Below, in pieces: positions 18,993 to 27,782 of a stretch of 36,354 nt of DNA. Made by a program: the position numbers and the translations under genes. Source of the DNA: Betaproteobacteria bacterium. Its GTDB lineage: Bacteria > Pseudomonadota > Gammaproteobacteria > Burkholderiales > JACQAP01. The stretch spans positions 1 to 36,354 of the forward strand of contig JANXVW010000319.1 of assembly GCA_025351455.1 (NCBI GenBank). Reading direction: 5' to 3'. Position 1 is the stretch's first letter. Each line of letters starts with the position of its first letter. The notes beneath the pieces were generated by a model. That model was not told the DNA's origin, did not search any database, and worked only from the letters and a program-made list of their open reading frames with translations.

Positions 18993-20692
18993 CAGTCGTT
19001 TAATTGCGAACCGATGCGCATCGCTTCTTCAACCGTGGTTTTGCCCTCTACCACCAGCTTGACTGCATGATCCTTCAACATGTGACCTTCCATTTGCTTG
19101 CGGGCCACTTGCATGAATATCGCCGGATCGGGCTGGTTCGCGGCTTCTACCACCGGTCGGGTCATCTCCAGCATCTCGTAAACACCAGTGCGCCCAAGGT
19201 AGCCGGTGCCATTGCATTGCGTGCAACCGCGACCTTTGCGGTACTGCGGCCCATCGGCTTCGCGGCCGAGTTCCAGACGCATCCATTCGTGTTCCTGGGG
19301 AGCCAGTTGCGCAACCTCACCGCAACTTTCGCAGACCAGACGCAACAATCGTTGCGCGAGTACAACCTGCAGCGACATGGCCACCATATATCGCGGAGCC
19401 CCCATGTCCAGCAACCGGATCGGCGTGCTGATAGCGTCGTTGGTATGCAAAGTGGAAAAAACCATGTGCCCCGTCATCGCGGCTCGCAGTCCGGTTTCGA
19501 CGGTACCCTGATCGCGCATTTCACCGACCAGAATCACGTCAGGATCCTGGCGCAACGCAGTACGCAACACTCTGCTGAACGTGAGGTCGATTTTCTCGTG
19601 GATCTGCACCTGATTGATGCCCGGCAACCGATATTCCACCGGGTCCTCCACGGTGATGATCTTGCGCTCCGTTGTGTTGAGCTCATCGAGTGCGGCATAG
19701 AGCGTGGTCGTCTTGCCGCTGCCGGTCGGGCCGGTGACCAGCACCATGCCGCTCGGCCGGTGGATGATGTGGCGCAGGCGCAGGAGCATGTCGGCCGGCA
19801 TGCCAATGCGCTCGAGGCCCAGAATGCCGCCGCTCTGGTTGAGCAGACGCATGACTGCCGATTCGCCGTACTGCGTCGGCATGGTCGATATCCGCACGTC
19901 GACCTGAGTGTTCCTCACCTTGACGATGAAGCGACCATCCTGCGGCAACCGCTTTTCGGAGATGTCCAGCCCCGACATGAGCTTCAGCCGCAAGGTCAGG
20001 GCGGAGGCAATTTTCGAATCAGCCTCGGCCTGCACGTGCAACATGCCATCGATCCGGAAACGGATCAGTACCTTGTGCTCCTGGGGCTCGATATGAATAT
20101 CCGAAGCCCGCACCTGCACCGCATCCTCGAACACAGATTGGAGCAGCTTCACCACCGGCGCTTCCTCGGCGCCAGGCGTCAAACCCAGTGCCGCAAAATC
20201 GGTGGTTTCGCCGAGTTCTTCGCCCAACTCCAGTGCCAGCCCGCTGATTTCTTCGGTACGCCGATAAACCCGGTCGATGGTCTGCAAAAGCAACGACTCG
20301 GCGACCACAGCCAGCTGGATCTCGCGCTTGAGGACGCGATTGATCTCGTCGTAGGCGAACAAGTCGGTAGGATCCGCCATGCCCACCCGATAGAAGGCGC
20401 CGGTATCCTCCAGTACGATCGCCCGGAAACGGCGCGCCAGGGTTTCCGGCAATCGCGTCGCGACTTCCGGGCGGATGTTGAAGTGCTTGAGATTGATATA
20501 CGGAACTTGCAACTGCCGCGCGAGCGCGCTGCCGATCTGCTCCTCGGTGACGTACCCGGCATCGATGAAGATACGGCCGAGTTTGCGACCGCTGCGCTTT
20601 TGTTCGTCGAGCGCCGCCTTGAGCTGATCCTCTGTCAGCAGTTTTTGCTGAAGAAGAATTTCGCCGAGCCTGATTTTTTCCGGTCTGCCCAT
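18992..20692 (-). CDS. mshE: MSHA extension ATPase MshE with tandem c-di-GMP motifs
   Basis: Hexameric GspE/PilB-type ATPase that powers pilus extension from the cytoplasm. Numbered from the ATG at 20692: Walker A GPTGSGKTTT at 321-330, Asp box and Walker B DPDVILVGEMRD near 383, and a zinc-binding four-cysteine motif C454, C457, C490 and C493. The N-terminus holds two MshEN 24-residue motifs: R8-L-G to Q31, a 5-residue spacer, then K37-L-G to Q60. This spacing is the known c-di-GMP-binding arrangement. Length 566 aa fits the family. It is the first gene of the long minus-strand unit, with its promoter probably in 20693-20800. Confidence 0.95.
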   Translation of the reverse strand: MGRPEKIRLGEILLQQKLLTEDQLKAALDEQKRSGRKLGRIFIDAGYVTEEQIGSALARQLQVPYINLKHFNIRPEVATRLPETLARRFRAIVLEDTGAFYRVGMADPTDLFAYDEINRVLKREIQLAVVAESLLLQTIDRVYRRTEEISGLALELGEELGETTDFAALGLTPGAEEAPVVKLLQSVFEDAVQVRASDIHIEPQEHKVLIRFRIDGMLHVQAEADSKIASALTLRLKLMSGLDISEKRLPQDGRFIVKVRNTQVDVRISTMPTQYGESAVMRLLNQSGGILGLERIGMPADMLLRLRHIIHRPSGMVLVTGPTGSGKTTTLYAALDELNTTERKIITVEDPVEYRLPGINQVQIHEKIDLTFSRVLRTALRQDPDVILVGEMRDQGTVETGLRAAMTGHMVFSTLHTNDAISTPIRLLDMGAPRYMVAMSLQVVLAQRLLRLVCESCGEVAQLAPQEHEWMRLELGREADGPQYRKGRGCTQCNGTGYLGRTGVYEMLEMTRPVVEAANQPDPAIFMQVARKQMEGHMLKDHAVKLVVEGKTTVEEAMRIGSQLND

Positions 20693-20800
20693 AAATCGTG
20701 ATTGATTTTCGGAATTATCTTTCGATCTAACTTTAGGTGTTTGACGCAGTCCATTGAATTACAAGATTAAACTATTAAACCAACTGAATTGCAACAAAAA

Positions 20801-21265
20801 ATGTTCAACATCGTCCTCTTCGAGCCTGAAATTCCGCCCAACACTGGCAACATCATTCGGCTTTGCGCCAATTCCGGGTGCCGGTTGCACCTGGTTCAAC
20901 CTTTGGGATTCCAGCTCGATGATCGTCAGTTAAAGCGGGCGGGACTGGACTACCACGAATACGCTTCCGTCGAGGTTCACCCCGACTGGCCAGCGCTGCT
21001 GCAAGCGCTGCCCGGCCGACGATTCGTTTTCAGCACCAAAGCGGCAACCCGCTTCGATAGCATCGAATACCGGCCGGGGGATGCGTTGATATTCGGTCCT
21101 GAAACCCGCGGCTTGCCCGACGATCTTTTAGCAAGCTTCGATCCCCGGCAGCGATTGCGCCTGCCGATGGTAGCGGGGAGCCGGAGTCTTAACCTTTCGA
21201 ACGCGGTGGCGGTGGTGGTCTATGAAGCATGGCGCCAGAACGGATTTGCCGGAATGGCCAGTTAG
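20801..21265 (+). CDS. trmL: tRNA (cytidine(34)-2'-O)-methyltransferase TrmL
   Basis: SPOUT-class methyltransferase that modifies the wobble nucleotide of certain leucine tRNAs. The start [21 protein letters not shown] is nearly the family consensus, and the SAM-binding trefoil knot shows as [11 protein letters not shown] and [20 protein letters not shown]. 154 aa matches E. coli TrmL (157). A TTG 12 bases upstream would add four residues but the ATG at 20801 is preferred. A TTGACG hexamer at 20741-20746 is a possible -35 element, without a good -10. The stop overlaps the convergent gpsA stop, so there is no terminator between them. Confidence 0.95.
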   Translation: MFNIVLFEPEIPPNTGNIIRLCANSGCRLHLVQPLGFQLDDRQLKRAGLDYHEYASVEVHPDWPALLQALPGRRFVFSTKAATRFDSIEYRPGDALIFGPETRGLPDDLLASFDPRQRLRLPMVAGSRSLNLSNAVAVVVYEAWRQNGFAGMAS

Positions 21266-22251
21266 CGCCCGCTCTCTTGCTTTGGCCCTCGCTGCAACAG
21301 ACCGCTGACTAATTCATGAACAGAATTTGTGCCGCCAAGTAACGCCACAACCGCCGCTGTAATCGGCATGTCGACGCCGAGCTGTTTGGATAGCCGTAAC
21401 ACTTCACGCGCCGTGTAGACCCCCTCTGCGACGTGACCGAGCTCTTTCAGGATGTCCGGCAAGGGTCGGCCCGAGGCCAACAACAGCCCGACCCGGCGAT
21501 TTCTCGACAAGTCCGATGTCGACGTCAACATAAGATCGCCGACCCCCGCCAGTCCCATGAAGGTTTCGACTCGGCCGCCCAGCCGCACCCCCAGCCTGGT
21601 TATTTCCGCCAGGCCTCGCGTAATCAGCGCCGCCCTTGCCGACGCTCCCAGATTCAGGCCATCGCACGCCCCCGCCGCAATGGCAATGACGTTTTTCACG
21701 GCGCCTCCCGTTTCCACGCCAATCAGGTCGTCGCTGGAATAAACCCGCAACCGGCCGGTATGAAGCTCGCGCGAAGCCAGGGCGGCGAAGTTTGCGTCAC
21801 GGGATGCCAGCGTCACCGCGGCCGGCAGTCCGCGGGCAACTTCGTTGGCGAAACTCGGCCCGGAAAGCGCGGCGCGGGGCTGTGTCGGCGGCAATTCTTC
21901 CTCGGCGATCTGGTGAGGAAACCTGGCGCTGCCGGATTCGAACCCTTTGCACAGCCAAACCACCCCCGCCCTGGACGAGGCGGCCACCTGCCGCAATGTT
22001 TCGCGCAATGCCGACGTTGGAACGGCCACGACGATCAGTTCGCATTCTTCAATCGCCAATGCCATGTTCGGCGTAATCCGCACGCTTGCGGGAATCGCCA
22101 CATTGGGCAAGTAACGGTCATTGATGCGGCCGGCCGCGAGCTTTCGGCATAGGTCTGCGTCGCGCGCCCACAAGGATATTTCATGGTCGGCGGCCAGAGC
22201 GACCCCCAAAGCCGTGCCCCATGCTCCAGCGCCCAGGATAGCGAGCCTCAT
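21262..22251 (-). CDS. gpsA: Glycerol-3-phosphate dehydrogenase [NAD(P)+] GpsA
   Basis: Cytoplasmic enzyme that reduces dihydroxyacetone phosphate to sn-glycerol 3-phosphate for phospholipid synthesis. It has the N-terminal Rossmann loop GAGAWG (residues 7-12), [19 protein letters not shown] and the catalytic KNVIAIAAG block, then [17 protein letters not shown]-like sequence and the typical C-terminal helices. 329 aa is normal. The ATG overlaps the stop of the SH3-domain gene as ATGA, and it is the last gene of the pglL-like to gpsA operon. Confidence 0.96.
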   Translation of the reverse strand: MRLAILGAGAWGTALGVALAADHEISLWARDADLCRKLAAGRINDRYLPNVAIPASVRITPNMALAIEECELIVVAVPTSALRETLRQVAASSRAGVVWLCKGFESGSARFPHQIAEEELPPTQPRAALSGPSFANEVARGLPAAVTLASRDANFAALASRELHTGRLRVYSSDDLIGVETGGAVKNVIAIAAGACDGLNLGASARAALITRGLAEITRLGVRLGGRVETFMGLAGVGDLMLTSTSDLSRNRRVGLLLASGRPLPDILKELGHVAEGVYTAREVLRLSKQLGVDMPITAAVVALLGGTNSVHELVSGLLQRGPKQESGR

Positions 22252-22694
22252 AGACCCCAGAGCTGGCTTACCTTGATAAACCCGACGGCACCATCATGGT
22301 GGCGCACCTTGACCCAGCCCACCGCCGTGTCGAGCACTTCCAGGAAAACACTCTTCTCGGCGGTAAAGACCACCGGCGAACTCTCGCTGGCGCCGTGGCG
22401 CGCCTCGGCGCTGGCGACTTTTACCATCACGGTACGGCGATCCGACAGGTGGCTGTTTTCGATCCAGGCGAATTCGCCGGTATCGTCGCGGATCTTGGTC
22501 CAGCCTTCCAATTTGACGACGACCTCCACTGGATAACCCTGGGAAAGGATGAAAACCTTTTGCGCCTTGGCGGACGGTGCGTCGTAAAGGATGGCGGCCG
22601 GCTCGGTGACGGACTTAAACTCCAGCGCCGCCACATTTGCGCTGGCAAGGATAGCTGCCAAAACGGCTGCGTATCGCAGACTGCCGATCACCAT
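22248..22694 (-). CDS. Secreted bacterial SH3-domain protein
   Basis: 148-aa protein with a signal peptide (residues 1-23, ending SANVAA/LEF) and two SH3b-like modules (about 26-85 and 88-148). The pattern EPAAILYDAPSAKAQKVFILSQGYPVEVV and W-T-K-I-R-D recurs in the second half as [23 protein letters not shown]. Such domains bind peptidoglycan or peptides in the envelope. The gene lies between secB and gpsA, 9 bases after secB. I do not know a specific function. Confidence 0.75.
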   Translation of the reverse strand: MVIGSLRYAAVLAAILASANVAALEFKSVTEPAAILYDAPSAKAQKVFILSQGYPVEVVVKLEGWTKIRDDTGEFAWIENSHLSDRRTVMVKVASAEARHGASESSPVVFTAEKSVFLEVLDTAVGWVKVRHHDGAVGFIKVSQLWGL

Positions 22695-22703
22695 GCTGGC
22701 CTC

Positions 22704-23162
22704 CTAATGCGTCACTCCTGCCCCGGCCTGGGTCTTTGCCTCGCGTTGCGCCTGGAATATCGCGTCGAAGTTGACCGGGTTCAACACCACCGGTGCAAAC
22801 CCCGCGCGGACAACCGCGTCGGAAATGACTTCGCGCACGTAGGGATAAAGAATGTTGGGGCAGGTTATGCCGAGGACGGGAGCGAGTTCTCCCTGCGGTA
22901 TGTTGCGAATCTGGAACACGCCGCCCTGGCTCGCCTCAACGAGAAAGACGGTCTTTTCGGCGAGCTTCGCCGTGACCGTCACGCTGACCACGACTTCGAA
23001 ATAGCCTTCATCGATCGGATTGGCGCTGGTATTCATCTGGATCTCGACCTGCGGCGTATCGCGTTCGAGATAAATCTTTGGCGCGTTCGGCACCTCGATA
23101 GACAGATCTTTTACGAACAGCTTTTCGATCGAAAAGACCGGCTGGTTGGACTCCTGGCTCAT
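22704..23162 (-). CDS. secB: Protein-export chaperone SecB
   Basis: Cytoplasmic homotetrameric chaperone that holds precursor proteins unfolded and hands them to SecA. 152 aa, with blocks FSIEKLFVKDLSIEVPNAP, EVVVSVTVTAKL, FLVEASQGGVFQIRNIP and NILYPYVREVISDAVVRAGFAPVVLNPVNFDAIF, all consensus SecB. It sits in the usual betaproteobacterial place between grxC and gpsA. The gap to grxC is 33 bases. Confidence 0.97.
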   Translation of the reverse strand: MSQESNQPVFSIEKLFVKDLSIEVPNAPKIYLERDTPQVEIQMNTSANPIDEGYFEVVVSVTVTAKLAEKTVFLVEASQGGVFQIRNIPQGELAPVLGITCPNILYPYVREVISDAVVRAGFAPVVLNPVNFDAIFQAQREAKTQAGAGVTH

Positions 23163-23195
23163 GGTTACGGCTCTCGGTGAGGGGTTGTTAGGTGG

Positions 23196-23459
23196 TCAGG
23201 CAGCGTCGCGCAACAGGGGATCGAGTCCGCCAGCGGCATCGAGCGCGGCCAGGTCATCGAAACCGCCGACATGCCGGTTATCGATGTAGATCTGCGGAAC
23301 AGTACGCCTGCGGGTGCGTTCCATCATTTCCGCACGGCGTTCGGGCTGCAAGTCGATGCGAATCTTCTCGATTTCCGCAATGCCCTTGCTTTTGAGCAAA
23401 CGTTCCGCAGCCACGCAATAGGGACAAACCGCCGTGCAATACATGCTGATGCGCGGCAT
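23196..23459 (-). CDS. grxC: Glutaredoxin 3 (GrxC)
   Basis: 87-aa glutathione-dependent thiol oxidoreductase. The active site is C12-P-Y-C15, with the cis-Pro segment TVPQIYI and the glutathione-binding GGFDDL. The real start is the ATG at 23459, which shares a base with the rhodanese stop (TAATG); the open frame further upstream is only a shadow. It could reduce ribonucleotide reductase or other disulfide proteins. Confidence 0.95.
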   Translation of the reverse strand: MPRISMYCTAVCPYCVAAERLLKSKGIAEIEKIRIDLQPERRAEMMERTRRRTVPQIYIDNRHVGGFDDLAALDAAGGLDPLLRDAA

Positions 23460-23872
23460 TATTTTTTCTCCACGGGCATGTTGGCCTGTTGCCAGGCGCC
23501 GATGCCCCCGGCGAGAACGACGACTTCGGCAAAGCCCGCCTTCTTCAGCAAGGCGATTGCCGCGTGCGATTTGCCTCCCGTCTGGCAAACGACGACTGCC
23601 GGACGGTTCTTGAATTTCTCCAGTTCGCCGATGCGCTTGTCGAGTTGCGCGAGCGGGATATTCCTGGCGTTCGGTGCGTGACCCGCATTGAACTCCGCCG
23701 GCTCGCGCACGTCGATCAAGATCGCATCCTTGCGGTTGAGCAGCTGGACAGCCTCGAGGGCGCCGACTTCGGCTGCGCCGCTAAGGCGCCGGTTGATCAA
23801 GGGCCAAATCAGGATGGCACCGCTCACCGCGGCGGCCAAAACGAGCCATATATTGTTCAGTACGAATTTCAC
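23459..23872 (-). CDS. Membrane-anchored rhodanese-like protein
   Basis: 137-aa YibN-like protein. One N-terminal transmembrane helix (about residues 8-25) is followed by a single rhodanese domain. The active-site loop reads CQTGGKS with the catalytic Cys near residue 96; the domain start LLNRKDAILIDVREPAEFNAGH is consensus. It starts with GTG overlapping the stop of the oligosaccharyltransferase gene as GTGA. The cognate sulfur acceptor is unknown. Confidence 0.88.
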   Translation of the reverse strand: MKFVLNNIWLVLAAAVSGAILIWPLINRRLSGAAEVGALEAVQLLNRKDAILIDVREPAEFNAGHAPNARNIPLAQLDKRIGELEKFKNRPAVVVCQTGGKSHAAIALLKKAGFAEVVVLAGGIGAWQQANMPVEKK

Positions 23873-25644
23873 TTTTCAACCTTTTTGTCTTGTCGCCGCG
23901 AGAATCGCAGCAACTCCGTCATCCCGGGTTCGCCGGACTTTTCCAGCTCCTGCGCAACCTTAAGAACTTCCCCGCGGTCGTTCGGGTAATTGGCAACGGC
24001 CAGATTCCACTGCACCCGCATTCCCTCGAGGTCTCCGGACATCGCCAGCAACAAGGCCTGCCGATACGCAAAATCATTGGAAGGCTGGAATCGCATCGCA
24101 CGCTGGTTAAGCACGATCTTGTCGTCCAGATGTTCCCGATTCAGCAACATCCGGCGGGCCAGCGCGAATTCGATGAACGGAGCGAATAGCGAAGTGCGTT
24201 GCATGTCGACCAGCACCCGAATCCCTGCGTCCCCGGAACCCGGCGCCGCAGCCGACTCACGAATCGCCGTGCCCTGCAACGCCTGCAGGATGCGATAGTC
24301 CCGATACACGTTCGCGAACGCTAACGCACCGAGCAAAACTGCCGCGCACAGAATGATCCTGCCGGCGGGTCTATTGTAGGCAGGCGCTTCGCTTTCGGCT
24401 GCGCCCAGAGCCACCGCGGCGATCCCCAGAAAATACGCATACCACAGCGGATACTCTAGCATACTGTGCAGTCCGAGCACGCCGAGCACCGCTGCCATCC
24501 ACCATAGCGCGGGGTCGATCCGTGCACGTCTCAGGGTCCATCCCCACCAGGCCAACCCACCGAGCAAAACGATCAGACCGCAGACGCCAAATTCGGCGCC
24601 GATGTGGAATAGGAGATTGTGTGCGTGATCGATAATGCCTTCATCGGTCGCCGAGCCCGGAATCTGTCCGGTCAGCAAAAAATTATTCCAGGCGAATTGC
24701 TTGAAGCCCAGGCCGAATACTGGCGCTGCACTGAACATCAGCCATGCCTGACGCCAGAAATGCAGCCGTATCGGGGACGACATTCCTTCGGACTGCACGC
24801 GCTCACCCATGGTTTCCACCGCGATCGGACGCTGCGGGAGCAAGCCAGACATTGCCCACTGCGCGACCAGCAGGCCGCCAACAATGACTAAGCTGAAAAC
24901 GAGCAGCCGCCTGAACTCCACTGATGGTCGCAACTTGCCCATTACCAGGGAGAACACCACAAATGCCGCGGCGTACAGCCAGACGGCACGGGAGCCGGAT
25001 ATCGTCAGAACGGCAAACAGGACGGCGCATATACAGGCAACCGGGACCAACCCGAGGCGGCGTGTGCTCCAGAGATATCCAGCCGAAGCAAGCCCCAGAC
25101 ACAAATAACTCGCCAGGTGATTCGGCTGCCCGGTGTTGGCATAAATCCGGCCATGCGCCTGCGGCAGCATGAATGGCGCCAGCGGCGTTTGCACGCCAAA
25201 TAACTGGATCAATCCTATGAGCGCGCTGATCACACTGCCTGCGACCAGAAACCAGGCCAATGTCGCAGCAAATGTTGCTGCCCCGAAAACCTGCACCAGC
25301 CGGTTGGCCAGCATTGCCAACGCTGCCGCCCACAGGACGTAGAGCGCGCCCAGCAGATTCAACTGGCCGTAAAGTGCCTTGCCCAAGGCAATCTGCAATA
25401 CCATCAGCGCTGCAAAACCAAGAAACATCAGGCTGATGCGCGGCAGGCGCATTCCCGCCCACAAAGATCGGGCCGCCATCAAAGCGACCGCCACCAGACC
25501 CAGCGCAACAGCCACGGCTTCGCCATAAAAGCTGGCAACCGGCGGCTGGAAAACGGGGCTCAGGAAGGGCAGGACACAGCCCAGTCCGAGCAAACCCAGC
25601 GCAATACGCGCTGGCAGTGCCGAGCGATCCAACACGGCAACCAT
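23869..25644 (-). CDS. PglL/Wzy-type O-oligosaccharyltransferase or O-antigen ligase family protein
   Basis: Polytopic membrane protein of 591 aa with about 11-12 hydrophobic helices, a Wzy_C-type periplasmic loop, and a C-terminal soluble helical part (about 450-590) that looks TPR-like. Key blocks: [20 protein letters not shown] (PglL-like), the ligase motif [20 protein letters not shown] with its conserved His, and [15 protein letters not shown] (Wzy_C_2-like). PglL enzymes move lipid-linked glycan to pilins; WaaL-like or polymerase roles cannot be excluded. The start at 25644 is chosen because GGAGG lies 8 bases upstream; ATG 25659 and TTG 25674 lack such a site. Confidence 0.78.
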   Translation of the reverse strand: MVAVLDRSALPARIALGLLGLGCVLPFLSPVFQPPVASFYGEAVAVALGLVAVALMAARSLWAGMRLPRISLMFLGFAALMVLQIALGKALYGQLNLLGALYVLWAAALAMLANRLVQVFGAATFAATLAWFLVAGSVISALIGLIQLFGVQTPLAPFMLPQAHGRIYANTGQPNHLASYLCLGLASAGYLWSTRRLGLVPVACICAVLFAVLTISGSRAVWLYAAAFVVFSLVMGKLRPSVEFRRLLVFSLVIVGGLLVAQWAMSGLLPQRPIAVETMGERVQSEGMSSPIRLHFWRQAWLMFSAAPVFGLGFKQFAWNNFLLTGQIPGSATDEGIIDHAHNLLFHIGAEFGVCGLIVLLGGLAWWGWTLRRARIDPALWWMAAVLGVLGLHSMLEYPLWYAYFLGIAAVALGAAESEAPAYNRPAGRIILCAAVLLGALAFANVYRDYRILQALQGTAIRESAAAPGSGDAGIRVLVDMQRTSLFAPFIEFALARRMLLNREHLDDKIVLNQRAMRFQPSNDFAYRQALLLAMSGDLEGMRVQWNLAVANYPNDRGEVLKVAQELEKSGEPGMTELLRFSRRQDKKVEK

Positions 25645-25705
25645 CAAATCAGCCTCCATGAATAACGCGGGCAACCGCCGCCTTCATGGCGCCGTTGAGA
25701 TCGGC

Positions 25706-25734
25706 AGGACACTCGCCGATGCGGGTAATACAAT
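25706..25734 (+). promoter_or_regulatory. Candidate promoter for gpmA
   Basis: AGGACA (25706-25711), 17 bases and TACAAT (25729-25734) match sigma-70 boxes at 4/6 and 5/6 and lie 62 bases before the gpmA ATG. This is a weak call based on boxes alone; the gap also has to hold the promoter of the divergent oligosaccharyltransferase gene. Confidence 0.35.
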
Positions 25735-25795
25735 TCTATCCGTCGGGCGCCAACGCGTCCCCCTCCCTCCAACCTCGCGATCATTACATGTTTCC

Positions 25796-26545
25796 ATGAA
25801 AAAACTCGTACTCCTGCGTCATGGTGAAAGTGTCTGGAACAAGGAAAACCGGTTCACCGGCTGGACCGACGTCGATCTTTCGGAGAAAGGCCTCGAAGAA
25901 GCCCACGACGCCGGCCGGCTGCTCAAGCAGGAAGGCTTTACTTTCGACCAGGCCCACGGGTCTGTGCTCAAGCGCGCAATCCGCACCATGTGGATTACGC
26001 TCGAGGAACTCGATTTAACCTGGATTCCCCAACAGCTTTCATGGCGGTTGAATGAGCGCCATTACGGCGCGCTGCAGGGTCTGAACAAGGCCGACATGGC
26101 CCGGCAATACGGGTCAGAGCAGATCCTGGTCTGGCGCCGCAGCTATGACACGCCGCCTCCGGCGCTCGAAAAAAGCGATCCGCGTTATCCCGGCAAGGAT
26201 CGCCGCTATGCGGACATGCGCCCGCAAGACATTCCGATCACTGAGTGCCTGAAAGACACAGTCGAGCGCTTTCTGCCGCATTGGAACGATGTCATCGCGC
26301 CCCAAGTCAAGGCCGGCAAGCGCATCATCGTGGTAGCGCACGGCAACACCATCCGCGCGCTGGTGAAGTATCTCGACAACGTATCGGAAAATGAAATCGT
26401 AGGCCTGAACATCCCCACCGGCATCCCCCTTGTTTACGAGCTGGAAGACAACTTGAAGCCCCTGCGCAACTATTACCTGGGCGACCAGGAGAAGGCAAAG
26501 CAGGCCGCGGCCGCCGTGGCGGCGCAGGCGCGCGGCAAGTCTTGA
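25796..26545 (+). CDS. gpmA: 2,3-bisphosphoglycerate-dependent phosphoglycerate mutase
   Basis: Glycolytic/gluconeogenic enzyme that interconverts 3- and 2-phosphoglycerate. The ATG at 25796 gives 249 aa starting [20 protein letters not shown], with the phosphohistidine His9. Other blocks are [26 protein letters not shown], the second His in [16 protein letters not shown] and [12 protein letters not shown]. The length and pattern are those of GpmA. It heads the operon gpmA-envC and its stop overlaps the TTG start of envC. Confidence 0.96.
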   Translation: MKKLVLLRHGESVWNKENRFTGWTDVDLSEKGLEEAHDAGRLLKQEGFTFDQAHGSVLKRAIRTMWITLEELDLTWIPQQLSWRLNERHYGALQGLNKADMARQYGSEQILVWRRSYDTPPPALEKSDPRYPGKDRRYADMRPQDIPITECLKDTVERFLPHWNDVIAPQVKAGKRIIVVAHGNTIRALVKYLDNVSENEIVGLNIPTGIPLVYELEDNLKPLRNYYLGDQEKAKQAAAAVAAQARGKS

Positions 26546-27741
26546 GCGCGGCGCGAAAATTCCTTTCGTTGTTTCCAGCCGCGCTCGCGGTCGTGGTGAT
26601 GGTGGCCGCATCTCCGGCAACCCGGGCGGGCCCACAGGACGATCTGAAGGATATTCGCGGCCGCATCGAAGCCCTGCGCAAGCAGCTCACGGAGTCCGAA
26701 AGCTCGAAGGCGGAAGCCGCCGATGCATTGAAGGATTCGGAGCGGGCGGTCAGCGAGACCAGCCGCAAGCTTTACCAGATTTCCGGCCAGCGGCGTGAAG
26801 TCAACACCGCGTTGTCCAGGCTGCAAGCGCGGGCTCGTGCCGTGGAAGGCAACATCGCCGACGAACAGGTCACACTAAGCCGGCTGCTCTATCAGCAGTA
26901 TGTCGGCGGGCAATCGGACGCCGTCAAGCTGGTACTCAACGGCGAAGACCCGAACGAAATCGCCCGCCAGTTGCACTACCTCAGTTACGTCTCCCGCGCC
27001 CGCGCCGAACTGCTCGCCAGCCTGCGGGAAAATCTTGCGAGTCTCGACAAGCTGACCGGCGAAACCCGCCGCAAGAGTTCGGAACTGCACGCACTGCAAA
27101 GCGAAGAAACTTCGCAAATGCGCCGGCTGGAAAAGGAGAAAGCACAACGCCAGCAGGTTTACGTAAAGGTTTCGGACGATATTGAAAAGAGCCGCAAACA
27201 GCTCTCCACGCTCAAGCACGACGAGGAAAGACTGTCGCAACTGATCGAGCGGCTGGCCAGGGAAGCGGCGCGCAAGAGCCACAAGAAGCCGGGAAAACGC
27301 CTCACCAATAAGGCTTTGCCCAATGCCGATAGTGGAGCAGGGCCATTCCGTGAACTGAAGGGCAAACTGCGATTGCCGGTGATCGGGGAACTGATGAACC
27401 GATTTGGCAGCCCAAGACAAGACAGCGGGCTTTCCTGGAAAGGACTGTTTATTTCCGCCAGGACAGGGCGGGAGGTCAAAGCCGTCGCAGAGGGCCGGGT
27501 CGTGTACGCCGACTGGTTGCGCGGCTTCGGTAACCTGCTGATTCTCGACCACGGCGACGGTTATATGAGCCTTTACGGCAATAATGAGTCGCTGCTCAAG
27601 CAAGTCGGCGAAGAGGCCAAGGCCGGCGACACCATTGCCGCCGCTGGCAACAGCGGTGGCAACCCCGATTCGGGTTTATACTTTGAGTTGAGATTTCAGG
27701 GAAAGCCTTTCGACCCCATCCCTTGGGTAACGTTGAAATAA
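26542..27741 (+). CDS. envC: Murein hydrolase activator EnvC-like, degenerate LytM domain
   Basis: Periplasmic protein of 399 aa. It has a signal peptide (about 1-30, ending SPATRAG), a long coiled coil (about 33-245, Gln/Glu/Lys/Arg-rich) and a C-terminal LytM/M23 domain (about 280-399). In the LytM domain the first metal His of active peptidases is absent ([11 protein letters not shown]) and the last HxH is replaced by GLYFELR, so it should be catalytically dead, like E. coli EnvC. EnvC-type proteins activate cell-division amidases. The start codon is TTG, overlapping the gpmA stop as TTGA. The gene order gpmA-envC-ctpA is common in betaproteobacteria. Confidence 0.9.
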   Translation: MSAARKFLSLFPAALAVVVMVAASPATRAGPQDDLKDIRGRIEALRKQLTESESSKAEAADALKDSERAVSETSRKLYQISGQRREVNTALSRLQARARAVEGNIADEQVTLSRLLYQQYVGGQSDAVKLVLNGEDPNEIARQLHYLSYVSRARAELLASLRENLASLDKLTGETRRKSSELHALQSEETSQMRRLEKEKAQRQQVYVKVSDDIEKSRKQLSTLKHDEERLSQLIERLAREAARKSHKKPGKRLTNKALPNADSGAGPFRELKGKLRLPVIGELMNRFGSPRQDSGLSWKGLFISARTGREVKAVAEGRVVYADWLRGFGNLLILDHGDGYMSLYGNNESLLKQVGEEAKAGDTIAAAGNSGGNPDSGLYFELRFQGKPFDPIPWVTLK

Positions 27742-27782
27742 GACCGCGCGACATCGGGTTGCGCGCATGAGGAGTCATGAAG

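Noticed and set aside
17979-19070. A 363-codon antisense frame over mshG
   Set aside because: It is a shadow of the GspF-family gene; the translation is low-complexity Arg/Gln/His-rich and has no start signal.
19004-20701. A long open frame on the plus strand antisense to mshE
   Set aside because: It follows the codon pattern of the real MshE frame in a GC-rich genome, its protein has no recognisable domain, and the MshE frame has all family motifs.
3605-20800. Mobile element or genomic island signs around the MSHA locus
   Set aside because: No transposase, integrase, tRNA or flanking repeat was found at either end; any transfer must be tested by comparison.
20693-20800. Promoter for mshE (GATAAT at 20719-20714 on the minus strand)
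   Set aside because: No acceptable -35 box lies 16-18 bases away, so no site is called although a promoter is expected here.
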